42,517 nucleotides of DNA, taken from NCBI GenBank assembly GCA_902552805.1, contig CACDIC010000003.1, positions 1 to 42,517 of the forward strand, in the 5' to 3' direction. Each line of letters starts with the position of its first letter. The first letter of the stretch is position 1. The stretch is from an uncultured Pelagibacteraceae bacterium (GTDB taxonomy: Bacteria; Pseudomonadota; Alphaproteobacteria; Pelagibacterales; Pelagibacteraceae). Position numbers and translations under genes: made by a program. A model generated the notes under the pieces. The model had not been told where the DNA came from. It ran no database searches and was given only the letters and a program-made list of their open reading frames with translations. Shown here one piece after another: positions 12,785-22,365 of this stretch.

Positions 12785-14337
12785 TGTCTAAAATGTCTTG
12801 TTTTTGAAAAAATTAAAATAGTATTAGTTTTATCTGCAAACTTTATAATTTCTTTATCTCTGATTGATCCCCTAGGTTGGATTACAGCAGAAACACCGGA
12901 TTGAATTAATTTTTCAATACCATCAACAAATGGAAAAAAAGCATCAGATGCGGCAACAATTTCTTTTTTATTTTTTTTGAACTTTCTCATTTTATTTATC
13001 GCAATTTGACAGCTATCAAGCCTACTAGGTTGTCCAGATCCGATACCAACTGTTGTTTTATCACCAACGAGTACAATAGCATTGGATTTAACATGACGTG
13101 AAATATTGAATGCAAATAATAAATTTTCAAATTGTATTTTGTTTGGTTTTTTCTTTGAAACAACTTTGAAATCTTTTTTTTTAAAAACAAGATTATCTTG
13201 AGATTGAATTAACATTGAGCTTGATACAGAGTTAATTTGAAGAACATCATCAAAATTAAAGTTTGTTGAATCTATAATTCTAACATTTTTTTTAGATTTT
13301 AATAATTTAAGAGCGCTTGTTTCAAAACCATTAGCAATAATTACTTCTAAAAAAGTTTTGTTTAACTCAATAGCTAAGCTTTTATTAATCTTAAAATTAC
13401 AAGAGACAATACCTCCAAATGCGCTCACAGGATCACATTCAAATGCAGATTTATAACTGCTTACTCTATCCTTTAGAATAGAAACTCCACAAGGGTTAGC
13501 ATGTTTGATAATTACAGTGCCTATATTTTTTGGAAGACTTTTGGATATCGTTAAAGCAGCAAAAATATCATTATAATTGTTATAGCTTAATTGTTTTCCG
13601 TGAATTTTTCTTAATTTGAAATCTTTATTTTTAGAGTAAATAGCAGATATTTGGTGTGGATTTTCTCCATATCTTAATCTCTCAATTAAGTTTCCGTAAA
13701 TAATTTTTTTCTCTGTAAAATTTTCACTTGTGACTGAATTGAAGTAATCTGAAATTACGGAGTCATAATATGCTGTTTCATTAAAGGCTGATTGAGATAA
13801 TTTTTTTCTAAATTCTAATTTTGTTGCACCCTTAAATCTTTTTAACTGATCAATCAATGCTGAATACTGATTGATGGATGTTATTACTGCAACGTCATTG
13901 TAATTTTTTGCAGCACTCCTAACTAATGCAGGACCACCAATATCAATTTTTTCAATTATTTTATTGTGATTTTTTGTTGTGTTTAAAGTTTTTTCAAATG
14001 GATAAAAGTTGACTATAACTAAATCAATATTTTGAAAATTATTTTTTTTTATTTCTCTTTTGTGAGAATTATTATTTCTTTTATTCAAGATTCCCGCATG
14101 AATTTTTGGATGAAGTGTTTTAACACGTCCATCTAAAATTTCATTAAAACCAGTATAATCAGAAACTTCAAGGCATCGATAGCCTAATTTTCTAATTGCC
14201 TTAAATGTACCTCCTGAACTAATCAGTTTAACATTATACCTGTTTAAAGTTTGTAATAATGGTTTTAAGTTTGATTTATCTGAAACAGAAATTACAGCTG
14301 ATTTTATTCTTCTTACTATATTTTTTTTATTTGCCAT
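12781..14337 (-). CDS. purH: Bifunctional AICAR transformylase/IMP cyclohydrolase PurH
   Basis: The protein has 518 residues, the normal family size. The N-terminal IMP cyclohydrolase part (1-~200) shows SVSDKSN, ISSGGTFKAIRKLG, RVKTLHPKIHAGIL and the NFYPFEKT loop. The transformylase part shows LRYGENPHQ, IIKHANPCGVS with the catalytic Lys-His pair, and FFPFVDGIEKLIQSGVSA. It performs the last two steps of IMP synthesis. The start overlaps the heparinase gene by 22 bases, and purH downstream of heparinase is a common alphaproteobacterial order. Confidence 0.97.
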   Translation of the reverse strand: MANKKNIVRRIKSAVISVSDKSNLKPLLQTLNRYNVKLISSGGTFKAIRKLGYRCLEVSDYTGFNEILDGRVKTLHPKIHAGILNKRNNNSHKREIKKNNFQNIDLVIVNFYPFEKTLNTTKNHNKIIEKIDIGGPALVRSAAKNYNDVAVITSINQYSALIDQLKRFKGATKLEFRKKLSQSAFNETAYYDSVISDYFNSVTSENFTEKKIIYGNLIERLRYGENPHQISAIYSKNKDFKLRKIHGKQLSYNNYNDIFAALTISKSLPKNIGTVIIKHANPCGVSILKDRVSSYKSAFECDPVSAFGGIVSCNFKINKSLAIELNKTFLEVIIANGFETSALKLLKSKKNVRIIDSTNFNFDDVLQINSVSSSMLIQSQDNLVFKKKDFKVVSKKKPNKIQFENLLFAFNISRHVKSNAIVLVGDKTTVGIGSGQPSRLDSCQIAINKMRKFKKNKKEIVAASDAFFPFVDGIEKLIQSGVSAVIQPRGSIRDKEIIKFADKTNTILIFSKTRHFRH

Positions 14338-15923
14338 TTAATATCTTCAGTCTGGTTATTTGAAATTCCAGAAATAAATATATTTTGATTATCAATATAT
14401 GAATTTTTATTACCGAAATATAAACCATTATCAATATTTATATCATAATTATCACAAGTAAATTTCCAACCCTCATCCTCCAATTCAATTAATATTGATT
14501 TACCATCCTGAGTTTTCATTAATTTTACGTCTGGTTCTACATGAAATCGAATATCAAATTTATAATTTTTATTAATCTTTTTTAGAATTTTATCACAACC
14601 AACAAAAGTTTCTTCTCCAGGATAAAATTCTATATTTCTTTCGTGAATAGTATTATATTTTTTTTGGTATCCATCATGAGAAGCATTAATTTTCCAATAG
14701 TTTTTTTCAAAAATAGTTTCTCTTTTTGTGATTTTTAAACCCCTGGTAACAAAAAAAGATTTATCACTGTTTGTAAATTTGCAGGAGGAATTATCATCGA
14801 TTATCAAGGTATTCTGAGCGGCAGTTGATCTTGATAAATGATTTAGTTTTATATTTGTTTCACTATGATAGCCGCAATTGCTAATTAATTTTTTTCCATT
14901 AGAAATTATTTCAAAAGATAAAGCTCCAGATTGATAATTTTTAGAAAAAAATGAATTTGGTGAAGGACCGGCATCCATAGTCAGACACATCCTTTTATTT
15001 CTCAAAATTATATATCCACCATAGTCTTGATTGTCATTTTTAAATTTATAGCCTAGTCTTTGAAGATAATTATCAAAATTATTATTATCTGAAATGTTAT
15101 TACCGTTGTAAAGAATATCACTTTTTAGATTTTGCCAAACAAAAGCGTAACCTTGTCCAAGGTAGTAAATTGTTTCATTGATATGTTCTGGAATATTAAT
15201 TTGAGATTCTTTAAACCACTCTCTGATTAAAATATAATATTTCAAATAAAATATTAATTGTTTAATATTCCTTGATTTAGGAAAACCAGAATTATCAAGA
15301 GTAATTTTAGATATATTTTTTAGTAAATTTAAACCATATGGCAAATACTTTTTTTCATCCTTATAACAAAGGCCAACTAATATAATAGATGCACAACCTA
15401 TCAATTTATCTTCAACAAATTTTGATTTATTAATTTCATTTATGAGGTGATTTGCTTGTTTTTGTACCATAGTGTTGAAATCAATTTTATATTGTCCGTT
15501 ACCATCTTCATAAGTTAGATTATGACTAGATAGCCAAGCAATAATTCTTTTTGCAGTTAAATCGAAATTCCAACTTTTTGCATTGTATTTATGATTTAAA
15601 GTCATCCAGTTTTTTATAACTGATTGGGTATTTTTTTTTGAAGACTTAAGATCTAAACTAAAAAGCCAATAAAAATTATTAAGTTTTCTTAAGTTTTTTT
15701 TGGTTATTTTTTTATTATCCCAAATTTCATTTAATGCAAAATCTTCAATCCTAAATTTTTTTTTTTGATATTTAATTAAGGATGAAAGTAAATGAGGACT
15801 AGGCTTATAAATCAAATTTTGATAATAAGTTTTTGAAATTTTTTTATCGTACAGACTAGAATTTAAATATAATTCTCTTATTTTATCGAAAGTATTAAAA
15901 AAAAACCGATTTATGTAAACCAT
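14316..15923 (-). CDS. Heparinase II/III family protein
   Basis: This 535-residue protein has the two-part layout of the heparinase II/III family: an alpha-helical N-terminal toroid (~60-280, with WNFDLTAKRIIAWL and the KSKFVEDKLIGCASIILVGLC stretch) and a C-terminal beta-sandwich starting near residue 300 (DYGGYIILRNKRMCLTMDAGP, SGALSFEIISNGKKLISNCG). No signal peptide is clear. Relatives cleave uronic-acid polysaccharides, but the substrate of this genome-context group next to purH is not known to me, and sugar degradation is not certain. It lies between rpe and purH. Confidence 0.88.
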   Translation of the reverse strand: MVYINRFFFNTFDKIRELYLNSSLYDKKISKTYYQNLIYKPSPHLLSSLIKYQKKKFRIEDFALNEIWDNKKITKKNLRKLNNFYWLFSLDLKSSKKNTQSVIKNWMTLNHKYNAKSWNFDLTAKRIIAWLSSHNLTYEDGNGQYKIDFNTMVQKQANHLINEINKSKFVEDKLIGCASIILVGLCYKDEKKYLPYGLNLLKNISKITLDNSGFPKSRNIKQLIFYLKYYILIREWFKESQINIPEHINETIYYLGQGYAFVWQNLKSDILYNGNNISDNNNFDNYLQRLGYKFKNDNQDYGGYIILRNKRMCLTMDAGPSPNSFFSKNYQSGALSFEIISNGKKLISNCGYHSETNIKLNHLSRSTAAQNTLIIDDNSSCKFTNSDKSFFVTRGLKITKRETIFEKNYWKINASHDGYQKKYNTIHERNIEFYPGEETFVGCDKILKKINKNYKFDIRFHVEPDVKLMKTQDGKSILIELEDEGWKFTCDNYDINIDNGLYFGNKNSYIDNQNIFISGISNNQTEDIKWQIKKI

Positions 15924-15927
15924 AAAA

Positions 15928-16587
15928 TTATTTTGATTTTAATAGTTCGATATTCTTTTTTATATCTCCATTATTACTTTTAAAAATTGTTGTTCCAGAA
16001 ACGAGTATATTTGCTCCTGCTTCTATTGCCTCTTTTGAATTGTCAAAATTGATACCTCCATCAATTTCAATATCAAAATTGAGATTTTGAGTTTTCTGTA
16101 TTTCTTTTAGCTCCTTAATTTTTACTAAAACTTCTGGCATAAATTTTTGACCACCAAAACCGGGGTTAACACTCATTATTAAAACTAAGTCAATTTCGTT
16201 CAAGTGTTTTCTAATTACATCAATTTTAGTTTCAGGATTTAAAGATACTCCAACCTTTTTATTTAATTGTTTTATCTTTGAAATAGATGAACTTAGATCT
16301 TCCGTAGCTTCTGGATGAATAGTAATAATATCTGCACCTGCATCAGAATATGCATCGATATATTTGTGTACTGGAGAAATCATTAAATGTACATCAAATA
16401 TCATTGATGATTGTTTTTTTAATGCTTTTATAACTGGAGGTCCGATGGTTAAATTTGGAACAAAATGCCCATCCATCACATCTACATGAATCATATCGGC
16501 CCCAGCATCTTCCAAACGTTTTATTTCATTTCCTAATTGACTAAAGTCAGCAGATAAGATTGACGGTGATATTTGTATTTTTTTCAT
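15928..16587 (-). CDS. rpe: Ribulose-phosphate 3-epimerase
   Basis: The 219-residue TIM-barrel protein has ISPSILSADFSQL, the metal-binding HVDVMDGHFVPNLTIG, FDVHLMISPVHKYID, and MSVNPGFGGQKFMPEVL, plus the C-terminal IDGGIN and VSGTTIF phosphate loops. It interconverts ribulose 5-phosphate and xylulose 5-phosphate in the pentose phosphate pathway. The heparinase gene follows after four bases. The length and motifs are complete. Confidence 0.97.
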   Translation of the reverse strand: MKKIQISPSILSADFSQLGNEIKRLEDAGADMIHVDVMDGHFVPNLTIGPPVIKALKKQSSMIFDVHLMISPVHKYIDAYSDAGADIITIHPEATEDLSSSISKIKQLNKKVGVSLNPETKIDVIRKHLNEIDLVLIMSVNPGFGGQKFMPEVLVKIKELKEIQKTQNLNFDIEIDGGINFDNSKEAIEAGANILVSGTTIFKSNNGDIKKNIELLKSK

Positions 16588-16614
16588 TGATAACTAAATT
16601 ACTAGTACCAATTT

Positions 16615-16971
16615 TTAAAATTTAATTGAATTAAAAAATTGATAAATTTGTCTAGAAATTTCACTTTCCAAAGGAAAAGATAACATTCCCATGACAGAAT
16701 ATCCCAAAATCCATGGCATTAAATAAAATCTTATCATAAAGAAAAACCAAGCAACATATAGTGGAACTATTGGTTGAATAATAAATTCGGGTGTAATTGG
16801 TTTAAAAATACGTAGTAATGGATTGGTAAATTTTACGAATACTTTCATGAAAAAAAATTGAGAGTCTTCTTTTTGGAAAATATTCATTGCAACTCTGCCA
16901 ATTAATGTCCACATTATAACCCCAAGTATGTAATCAATAATGTACACCATTGGGTGAAAATTAGCCGACAT
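16615..16971 (-). CDS. Small membrane protein, possibly YggT-like
   Basis: The 118-residue protein has about three hydrophobic segments (residues ~7-25, ~68-86 and ~88-100). The middle reads FTNPLLRIFKPITPEFIIQPIVPLYVAWFF, which resembles the pattern of YggT proteins (a PLLR/PFLR turn followed by a hydrophobic helix), but similarity is weak. A clearer YggT protein is encoded at 26197. It lies 27 bases upstream of rpe and probably heads that transcript. No function is assigned. Confidence 0.6.
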   Translation of the reverse strand: MSANFHPMVYIIDYILGVIMWTLIGRVAMNIFQKEDSQFFFMKVFVKFTNPLLRIFKPITPEFIIQPIVPLYVAWFFFMIRFYLMPWILGYSVMGMLSFPLESEISRQIYQFFNSIKF

Positions 16972-17005
16972 TTAAGAATTTATATTGGAAAAAGACTTGA
17001 ATTAA

Positions 17006-17029
17006 AAGGGGCGAAATTAATCGCCCCTT
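17006..17029 (-). terminator. Intrinsic terminator of the symporter operon
   Basis: AAGGGGCGA and TCGCCCCTT form a perfect 9-bp stem with a 6-base loop, 12 bases after the symporter stop. Read on the minus strand it is followed by TTTTAATT. It stands out as GC-rich in this region and lies between two genes transcribed in the same direction, so it should separate the symporter from the downstream genes. Confidence 0.8.
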
Positions 17030-17040
17030 AAAATAATTAT

Positions 17041-18855
17041 TTAGTGTTGTTTGCCAAGGATCGATTTACCTGATGGTATTCGAACCTCATCAACCATTTT
17101 CTGCGTTGCAGCGTTTGGCGCTGAAGTCATTAGACTTACAACAACCATAGCTACTAAGCTGACAGCTGAACCAAAGATACCAAATGTTAACTGTGTAATA
17201 CCTAGGAATCCACTTCCACCTGTTCTTACCCAAACTAGGTAAGCAGCACCAGAAACTAATCCTAAGAACATACCAGCTACAGCACCTTCTTTGTTAGCTC
17301 TCTTCCACCATACACCAAGTACAAGTGGGAAGAATAATCCTGACATCGCAAAGTCAAAAGCCCAGATGACTGAACCTAAGATACCTTGAATCTCAAGAGC
17401 CGCAATAGTTGCTCCAGCAAAACCAATTACCACAAGTAGTACCCTTGCAACAACTAGTCTCTTAGCAGTCTCAGCTTTTGGATCGATGATTTTATAATAA
17501 ACATCGTGTGAGATTGCGTTTGCGATTGCTAGAATCAAACCATCAGCTGTTGACATGGCAGCAGCCATACCTCCAGCAGCAACTAGACCTGAGATTACGT
17601 ATGGTAATCCAGCTATTTCTGGAGTTGCTAACACAACGGCTTTACCACCCATGAAAAACTCATTTAATTCAAGAGTTCCATTTCCGTTAAAGTCGCTTAC
17701 AAACATTAAGTTTGCTTGGTTCCAGTTTTGATACCAATCTATCGCTTGAACTTCTGAAATTGATTTACCAATAATACCTGTTGGTAATGTTGGATCAATC
17801 AATGACAACTTAGATAGTGTCGCTAACATTGGAGCAGAAGAATAAAGTAGGAAGATAAAGAATAAAGACCAACCTACTGATTTTCTAGCTGCTTTTACAC
17901 TTGGAGTAGTGAAATATCTCATCATCACGTGAGGCAATGAAGCTGTTCCCATCATCATCGCTAGTGCTAATGAAATAAACGCCCAAGGCGTTGCATTCAC
18001 CGCTGAGTGAGCTTTAGTTATACCAGCCAAACCTTTTGGCACCTCTTTTAGATTTTCAGCAGAGTTTTTCACAAAACCAAACTGAGCTTCTAATTCAGCA
18101 ATTCTTGATACTTCATCAGCTAACATAAAGTGTGGGAAGAAACCCGCACCCATTTTGTTACTGATCCAGAATACTGGTAATAAGTAAGCTATGATTAGTA
18201 CAATATATTGTGCAACCTGTGTCCAAGTTACTCCTCTCATACCACCTAACATTGAACATAGTAAGATACTTACTAATCCAACATAAACTGCGTATTGGAA
18301 TGGAATATCAAGTGCAACAGATGCAATAGTACCTGTAGCGTTAATTTGTGCAGTCACATAAGTAAATGATGCGACAGTTAAAACTACTACCGCCATGAAT
18401 CTACTTAAATTACCACCATATCTTGTACCAATAAAATCTGGAACTGTGTAACAACCAAATTTTCTCAAGTAAGGTGCTAATAAAGATGCAACTAATACAT
18501 ATCCACCAGTCCAACCTACAAGTAGTGCCATATATCCGTAACCTTTGAAGTAAATACCTCCTGCCATTGCAACGAATGATGCACCAGACATCCAGTCTGC
18601 TGCAGTAGCCATTCCATTGAATACAGTTGGCACTTGTCTTCCAGCTACGTAATAAGCATCAGCTTGAGCTGTACGTGATAGATAACCAATTATAGCATAG
18701 ATGGCTACTGTGAAAGCAACGAAACAAATTCCGATTGTTTTCGCAGTCATACCCATCTGCTCGGCAATTGACATAATGATTATGAAAGCTAAAAAACCAC
18801 CTGTATAGATTCCATAAACCTTAGGTAAATTGTCTATAAAATTACCTTTGATCAT
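17041..18855 (-). CDS. Sodium/solute symporter, VC_2705 type, with EF-hand-like loop
   Basis: This 604-residue protein belongs to the SSS family with about 13 membrane helices. The motifs YVAGRQVPTVFNGMATAADWMSGASF and GLVAAGGMAAAMSTADGLILAIANAISHD are typical of the acetate-permease-like subgroup that pairs with a DUF4212 subunit. It probably takes up a small organic acid such as acetate with sodium. Residues 388-399 (DFNGNGTLELNE) fit a canonical EF-hand calcium loop. Codon use is noticeably less AT-biased than in neighbours, as expected for a highly expressed transporter. The start abuts the stop of the DUF4212 gene. Confidence 0.93.
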   Translation of the reverse strand: MIKGNFIDNLPKVYGIYTGGFLAFIIIMSIAEQMGMTAKTIGICFVAFTVAIYAIIGYLSRTAQADAYYVAGRQVPTVFNGMATAADWMSGASFVAMAGGIYFKGYGYMALLVGWTGGYVLVASLLAPYLRKFGCYTVPDFIGTRYGGNLSRFMAVVVLTVASFTYVTAQINATGTIASVALDIPFQYAVYVGLVSILLCSMLGGMRGVTWTQVAQYIVLIIAYLLPVFWISNKMGAGFFPHFMLADEVSRIAELEAQFGFVKNSAENLKEVPKGLAGITKAHSAVNATPWAFISLALAMMMGTASLPHVMMRYFTTPSVKAARKSVGWSLFFIFLLYSSAPMLATLSKLSLIDPTLPTGIIGKSISEVQAIDWYQNWNQANLMFVSDFNGNGTLELNEFFMGGKAVVLATPEIAGLPYVISGLVAAGGMAAAMSTADGLILAIANAISHDVYYKIIDPKAETAKRLVVARVLLVVIGFAGATIAALEIQGILGSVIWAFDFAMSGLFFPLVLGVWWKRANKEGAVAGMFLGLVSGAAYLVWVRTGGSGFLGITQLTFGIFGSAVSLVAMVVVSLMTSAPNAATQKMVDEVRIPSGKSILGKQH

Positions 18856-19116
18856 TTAGTCATCCCCTCTTTCTGAGAAGCCAAACTCTTCATCAATTTT
18901 CTCCTGCCTGTTCGCAAACCAGAAAATTAGGATTACGAAAGCACCAAGAGAACCTTGACAAGTGAACCAATAAGTTAACGGATAACCAAATGGTCCCGTA
19001 ACTTCATTCATTTCAGCCCCGAATAAGAAGATGCCAATTGAGAATACAAACCAGATTGCTAGTGTCATGAATAGCAAACCTCTGGATTTTTCCCAGTGTT
19101 GTTCTTGTTTTGACAT
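18856..19116 (-). CDS. DUF4212 small subunit of solute symporter
   Basis: The 86-residue protein has two membrane helices (residues ~12-33 and ~48-67) and the DUF4212 pattern: HWEKSRGLLFMTLAIWFVFSIGIFLFGAEMN, then FGYPLTYWFTCQGSLGAFVILIFWFANRQ, and an acidic C-terminus. Proteins of this family are encoded directly upstream of VC_2705-type sodium/solute symporters and are thought to be their small subunit. AGAGAGG lies just upstream of its ATG as ribosome site. It heads the two-gene operon. Confidence 0.92.
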   Translation of the reverse strand: MSKQEQHWEKSRGLLFMTLAIWFVFSIGIFLFGAEMNEVTGPFGYPLTYWFTCQGSLGAFVILIFWFANRQEKIDEEFGFSERGDD

Positions 19117-19241
19117 TTATACCTCTCTCTTTTTAGTTATAACTGGTAAAAACCATAACCATTATCGAGGAGATTTAAAGTGTTAAAATTGCTCAAATTA
19201 GTCCGATTTATGGGTTATAACTATCAAAAATAGCTTATTTT
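19117..19241. promoter_or_regulatory. Divergent intergenic region with repeated GTTATAAC palindrome
   Basis: This spacer serves the symporter operon on the left and the hypothetical gene on the right. The 10-bp palindrome AGTTATAACT lies at 19135-19144 and a near copy GGTTATAACT at 19213-19222, one close to each gene start. Two half-sites of related sequence (CCATAACCATTATC) lie between. A shared operator is plausible; no clean sigma70 promoter could be fixed. Confidence 0.4.
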
Positions 19242-19865
19242 ATGGGAAAATATAAACTTACCTGGAAAGATCTTACCTTGAGGGACTTTAAGATCTATCT
19301 ATTTGCCCTTTTTAAAGCATTTATCCCTAAAAAAAAAATAAAATCATTAGATGAATTAGAGGATTTTATTCAAACAAAATCAGCTTGGGTTTCACAAGTT
19401 ACTTTGTATGGTTATTTAAAAACCAGGATGGGTACTAGGTATGTCCTTCATTTTGAAAATGATGAATTTATGAAGTCAGTTAATTTAGCTAAGTGGAATA
19501 TCTATGCTGTAGCTTTACAAGATCTTACGTTTTTTACTTTCTCTTATTTAAAAGCAACTACAAACTATGAAGATACCAATAAAGCTAAAGAAATTTTTTT
19601 TAAAATTCTAGACGATGAAATTTCAAATAAAATGCCTTTAGATATTATCGAAAACACTAAAAAAAATTTTGATGAAAGATTTGAGAAAATGAATTGGGAT
19701 ACTTATCATAGTGATCTCCCTTTTAATCCGAGCGCATTATCTTTATACAAGTGGGCTCCGATTGCAGAGGAGCTAAAAACTTTAGATCGTAAAATAGTTT
19801 TGAATTCAGTCATTCTCAAATGGGATATCGTTAAGAAAGAATTTCAAGAAAGATTAGGTCTCTAA
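19242..19865 (+). CDS. Conserved-looking hypothetical protein
   Basis: I cannot name this 207-residue cytoplasmic protein. It begins [29 protein letters not shown] and has a predicted beta-helix mixture with no signal peptide. A recognisable block is [37 protein letters not shown]. The length and even amino-acid use indicate a real gene. It is divergent from the symporter operon and convergent with acs, ending four bases into it. The link to acetate use is only positional. Confidence 0.7.
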   Translation: MGKYKLTWKDLTLRDFKIYLFALFKAFIPKKKIKSLDELEDFIQTKSAWVSQVTLYGYLKTRMGTRYVLHFENDEFMKSVNLAKWNIYAVALQDLTFFTFSYLKATTNYEDTNKAKEIFFKILDDEISNKMPLDIIENTKKNFDERFEKMNWDTYHSDLPFNPSALSLYKWAPIAEELKTLDRKIVLNSVILKWDIVKKEFQERLGL

Positions 19866-21940
19866 GTATTTTTTCTATTGTCAACTAAACTATCAACAAC
19901 ACTTGGATCAGCTAAAGTAGTAGTATCACCTAATTGACCATGTTCATTTGCTGCAATCTTTCTAAGAATTCTTCTCATTATTTTTCCAGATCTTGTTTTT
20001 GGAAGCCCTGGAGTAAAGTGAATTAAGTCAGGAGTTGCTAATGGACCTATTTGTTTTCTAACCCATAATTTTAGTTCTCTTTCAAGATCTCCTGTCTCAG
20101 TTTCACCTGCGTTAAGAGTTACATAACAATAAAGTCCATTTCCTTTAATGTCATGTGGATAACCAACCACAGCAGCTTCAGCAACTTTAGGATGAGCAAC
20201 AAAAGCACTTTCAATTTCAGCAGTACCCAAGTTGTGTCCTGATACAATTATTACATCATCTACTCGTCCAGTGATCCAGTAATACCCATCCTTGTCTCGC
20301 CTGCACCCATCTCCAGTAAAATATTTTCCATCAAATTGAGAAAAGTAAGTATCAATAAATCTTTGATGATCGCCATAAACAGTTCGCATTTGGCCTGGCC
20401 ACGACTGAGCTATACAAAGTCTCCCTTCTCCAGCACCTTTAATTTCTTTTCCATCTTTATCGACAAGAACAGGTTTAATTCCATAAAAAGGTTTTGTTGC
20501 TGATCCAGGTTTTAAAGGTATAGCTCCTGTTTGAGGTGCAATTAAAATTCCACCTGTCTCTGTTTGCCACCAGGTATCTACGATTGGACACTTTGAGTTT
20601 CCAACTGTTTTGTAATACCACATCCAAGCCTCTGGATTTATAGGCTCTCCGACTGTACCCAATAATTTTAAAGATTTTCGAGATGTTTTATTTACTGGAT
20701 CATCACCCTCTCGCATAAGGGCTCTTATAGCTGTTGGAGCAGTATAAAAAGTGTTAACTTTATATTTATCAACAATCTGCCACCATCTTGAGCTGTCCGG
20801 ATAATTTGGTACTCCCTCAAACATTATTGTAGTAGCTCCGTTAGATAAGGGACCATAAATAATATAACTATGACCTGTTACCCAACCAATATCTGCAGTA
20901 CACCAATAAATATCTTTAGGCTTATAGTTAAATATGTATTGATGAGTCATGGAAGCATAAACCATGTACCCGCCTGTTGTATGTAGTACACCTTTCGGTT
21001 TACCTGTAGATCCAGACGTATAAAGAATAAATAAAGGATCTTCAGCATTCATTTCCTCAGGTTCACAATGACTTGGGACATCTTTAATTAGATCATGATA
21101 CCAAACATCTCTGTTGTCATCCCAATAAACATAGTTTCCTGTTCTTTTGACAACAATACATTTTTTAACATCAGGACAATTACTTAATGCTTCATCGGTT
21201 GTTGCTTTTAAGGGAATTGTTTTTCCACCTCTAACACCCTCATCAGCTGTTATAATGTATTCTGATTTACAATCATTTACTCTTCCAGAAATAGACTCTG
21301 CTGAAAACCCTCCAAATATTATAGAATGTATGGCTCCTATTCTTGCACAAGCTAACATCAAAACAGCCAGCTCGGGTATCATAGTTAAATATATTGTTAC
21401 TCTGTCTCCTTTTTGTATCCCTAATTTTTTTAGACCATTAGCTGCTTTTGAAACTTTTTGATGAAGTTGTTTATAAGAAATTTTTTGAGTATCCTTAGGA
21501 TCATCACCTACCCAAATTATAGCTGTTTTATCTTTTTTATCTTTTAAATGTCGATCAATACAATTAGCAGAGGCATTTAAAGTTCCATCTTCAAACCATT
21601 TTATTTTAACTTCATCTTTGCTATACTTCACATCTTTAATTTTTTTATATGGTTTTATCCATGAAATTCTTTTTCCTTCTTTTTTCCAAAAAGCATTATT
21701 GTTCTTAATAGAGTCAGTATATTTATTCTGATATTGAGATTTATTAATTAAACCACTTTTCACCCATTCTGGTTTTGGTTTAAAAATTAGTTCTTGAGTT
21801 GAGCCTTCGTTATTAATTTTAACTTTTTTAATCTTACTTCTAATCTTTTTTTTTCTTTTAAGAATTTTTTTTCTTTTTTTAACCTTCTTTCTTTTTGAGG
21901 TTTTTTTTCTTGATTTAGATTTTTTCTTTTTTTTAGGCAT
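19862..21940 (-). CDS. acs: Acetyl-CoA synthetase with polybasic N-terminal tail
   Basis: This 692-residue protein is a full-length AMP-forming acetyl-CoA synthetase. It has the P-loop-like [20 protein letters not shown], the [10 protein letters not shown] motif, the hinge [21 protein letters not shown], and the C-terminal catalytic lysine in [14 protein letters not shown]. The usual family start corresponds to about residue 50. Residues 1-41 are an extra tail with 28 Lys or Arg residues. No other Met lies before the core, so the tail is probably translated. It activates acetate, which fits the nearby acetate-type symporter. It follows the EVE gene. Confidence 0.95.
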   Translation of the reverse strand: MPKKKKKSKSRKKTSKRKKVKKRKKILKRKKKIRSKIKKVKINNEGSTQELIFKPKPEWVKSGLINKSQYQNKYTDSIKNNNAFWKKEGKRISWIKPYKKIKDVKYSKDEVKIKWFEDGTLNASANCIDRHLKDKKDKTAIIWVGDDPKDTQKISYKQLHQKVSKAANGLKKLGIQKGDRVTIYLTMIPELAVLMLACARIGAIHSIIFGGFSAESISGRVNDCKSEYIITADEGVRGGKTIPLKATTDEALSNCPDVKKCIVVKRTGNYVYWDDNRDVWYHDLIKDVPSHCEPEEMNAEDPLFILYTSGSTGKPKGVLHTTGGYMVYASMTHQYIFNYKPKDIYWCTADIGWVTGHSYIIYGPLSNGATTIMFEGVPNYPDSSRWWQIVDKYKVNTFYTAPTAIRALMREGDDPVNKTSRKSLKLLGTVGEPINPEAWMWYYKTVGNSKCPIVDTWWQTETGGILIAPQTGAIPLKPGSATKPFYGIKPVLVDKDGKEIKGAGEGRLCIAQSWPGQMRTVYGDHQRFIDTYFSQFDGKYFTGDGCRRDKDGYYWITGRVDDVIIVSGHNLGTAEIESAFVAHPKVAEAAVVGYPHDIKGNGLYCYVTLNAGETETGDLERELKLWVRKQIGPLATPDLIHFTPGLPKTRSGKIMRRILRKIAANEHGQLGDTTTLADPSVVDSLVDNRKNT

Positions 21941-21951
21941 AAATATTATTT

Positions 21952-22365
21952 CTAAATCTTACCCATGTTATTTAAAATTTTCCAGCTTTTAGAATCTATT
22001 GGCATTACTGATAGTCTGCTTTGTTTAATAAGTGATAAATGGCTTAATTGCTTGTTTTTCTTAATATCCTCAAGACTTACTGGCTTATTTAATTTTTTTA
22101 GAAACTTTACTGTAACAGCAACAAATCGACCAGATTTATCTGTCTTGTCTAAATATGCTTCCTTGATAACTTCAACAATACCAACAATTTCCTTTCCTAT
22201 GTTCGAATGATAGAAAAAACATTTATCTCCTTCTCTCATTGATTTTAAATTTTTGGCAGCTTGATAATTTCTTACTCCATCCCAAGGAGCACCTTTAATA
22301 CCAGCTTTTTTTTGTTGTTCAATTGACCAAACGTCAGGTTCTGACTTAAGTAACCAATATTGCAT
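21952..22365 (-). CDS. EVE-domain protein
   Basis: The 137-residue protein has the EVE (PUA-like) pattern of the THYN1 family: [55 protein letters not shown] and [15 protein letters not shown] domains bind modified bases in DNA or RNA in an aromatic pocket. This chromosomal bacterial form has no settled role. Its start shares one base with the tsaD stop, and acs follows after 11 bases, so the three genes look like one operon. Confidence 0.93.
   Translation of the reverse strand: MQYWLLKSEPDVWSIEQQKKAGIKGAPWDGVRNYQAAKNLKSMREGDKCFFYHSNIGKEIVGIVEVIKEAYLDKTDKSGRFVAVTVKFLKKLNKPVSLEDIKKNKQLSHLSLIKQSRLSVMPIDSKSWKILNNMGKI

Noticed and set aside
14316-15923. Heparinase gene as foreign polysaccharide-degradation cargo
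   Set aside because: Heparinase-family genes between rpe and purH are a common chromosomal arrangement in alphaproteobacteria, and its AT-rich codon use matches neighbours.
21803-21940. Polybasic tail of Acs as a frameshift or sequencing artefact
   Set aside because: The frame is continuous, ends at a normal ATG, mixes AAA, AAG and AGA codons, and connects smoothly to the enzyme; kept as a real feature worth checking.
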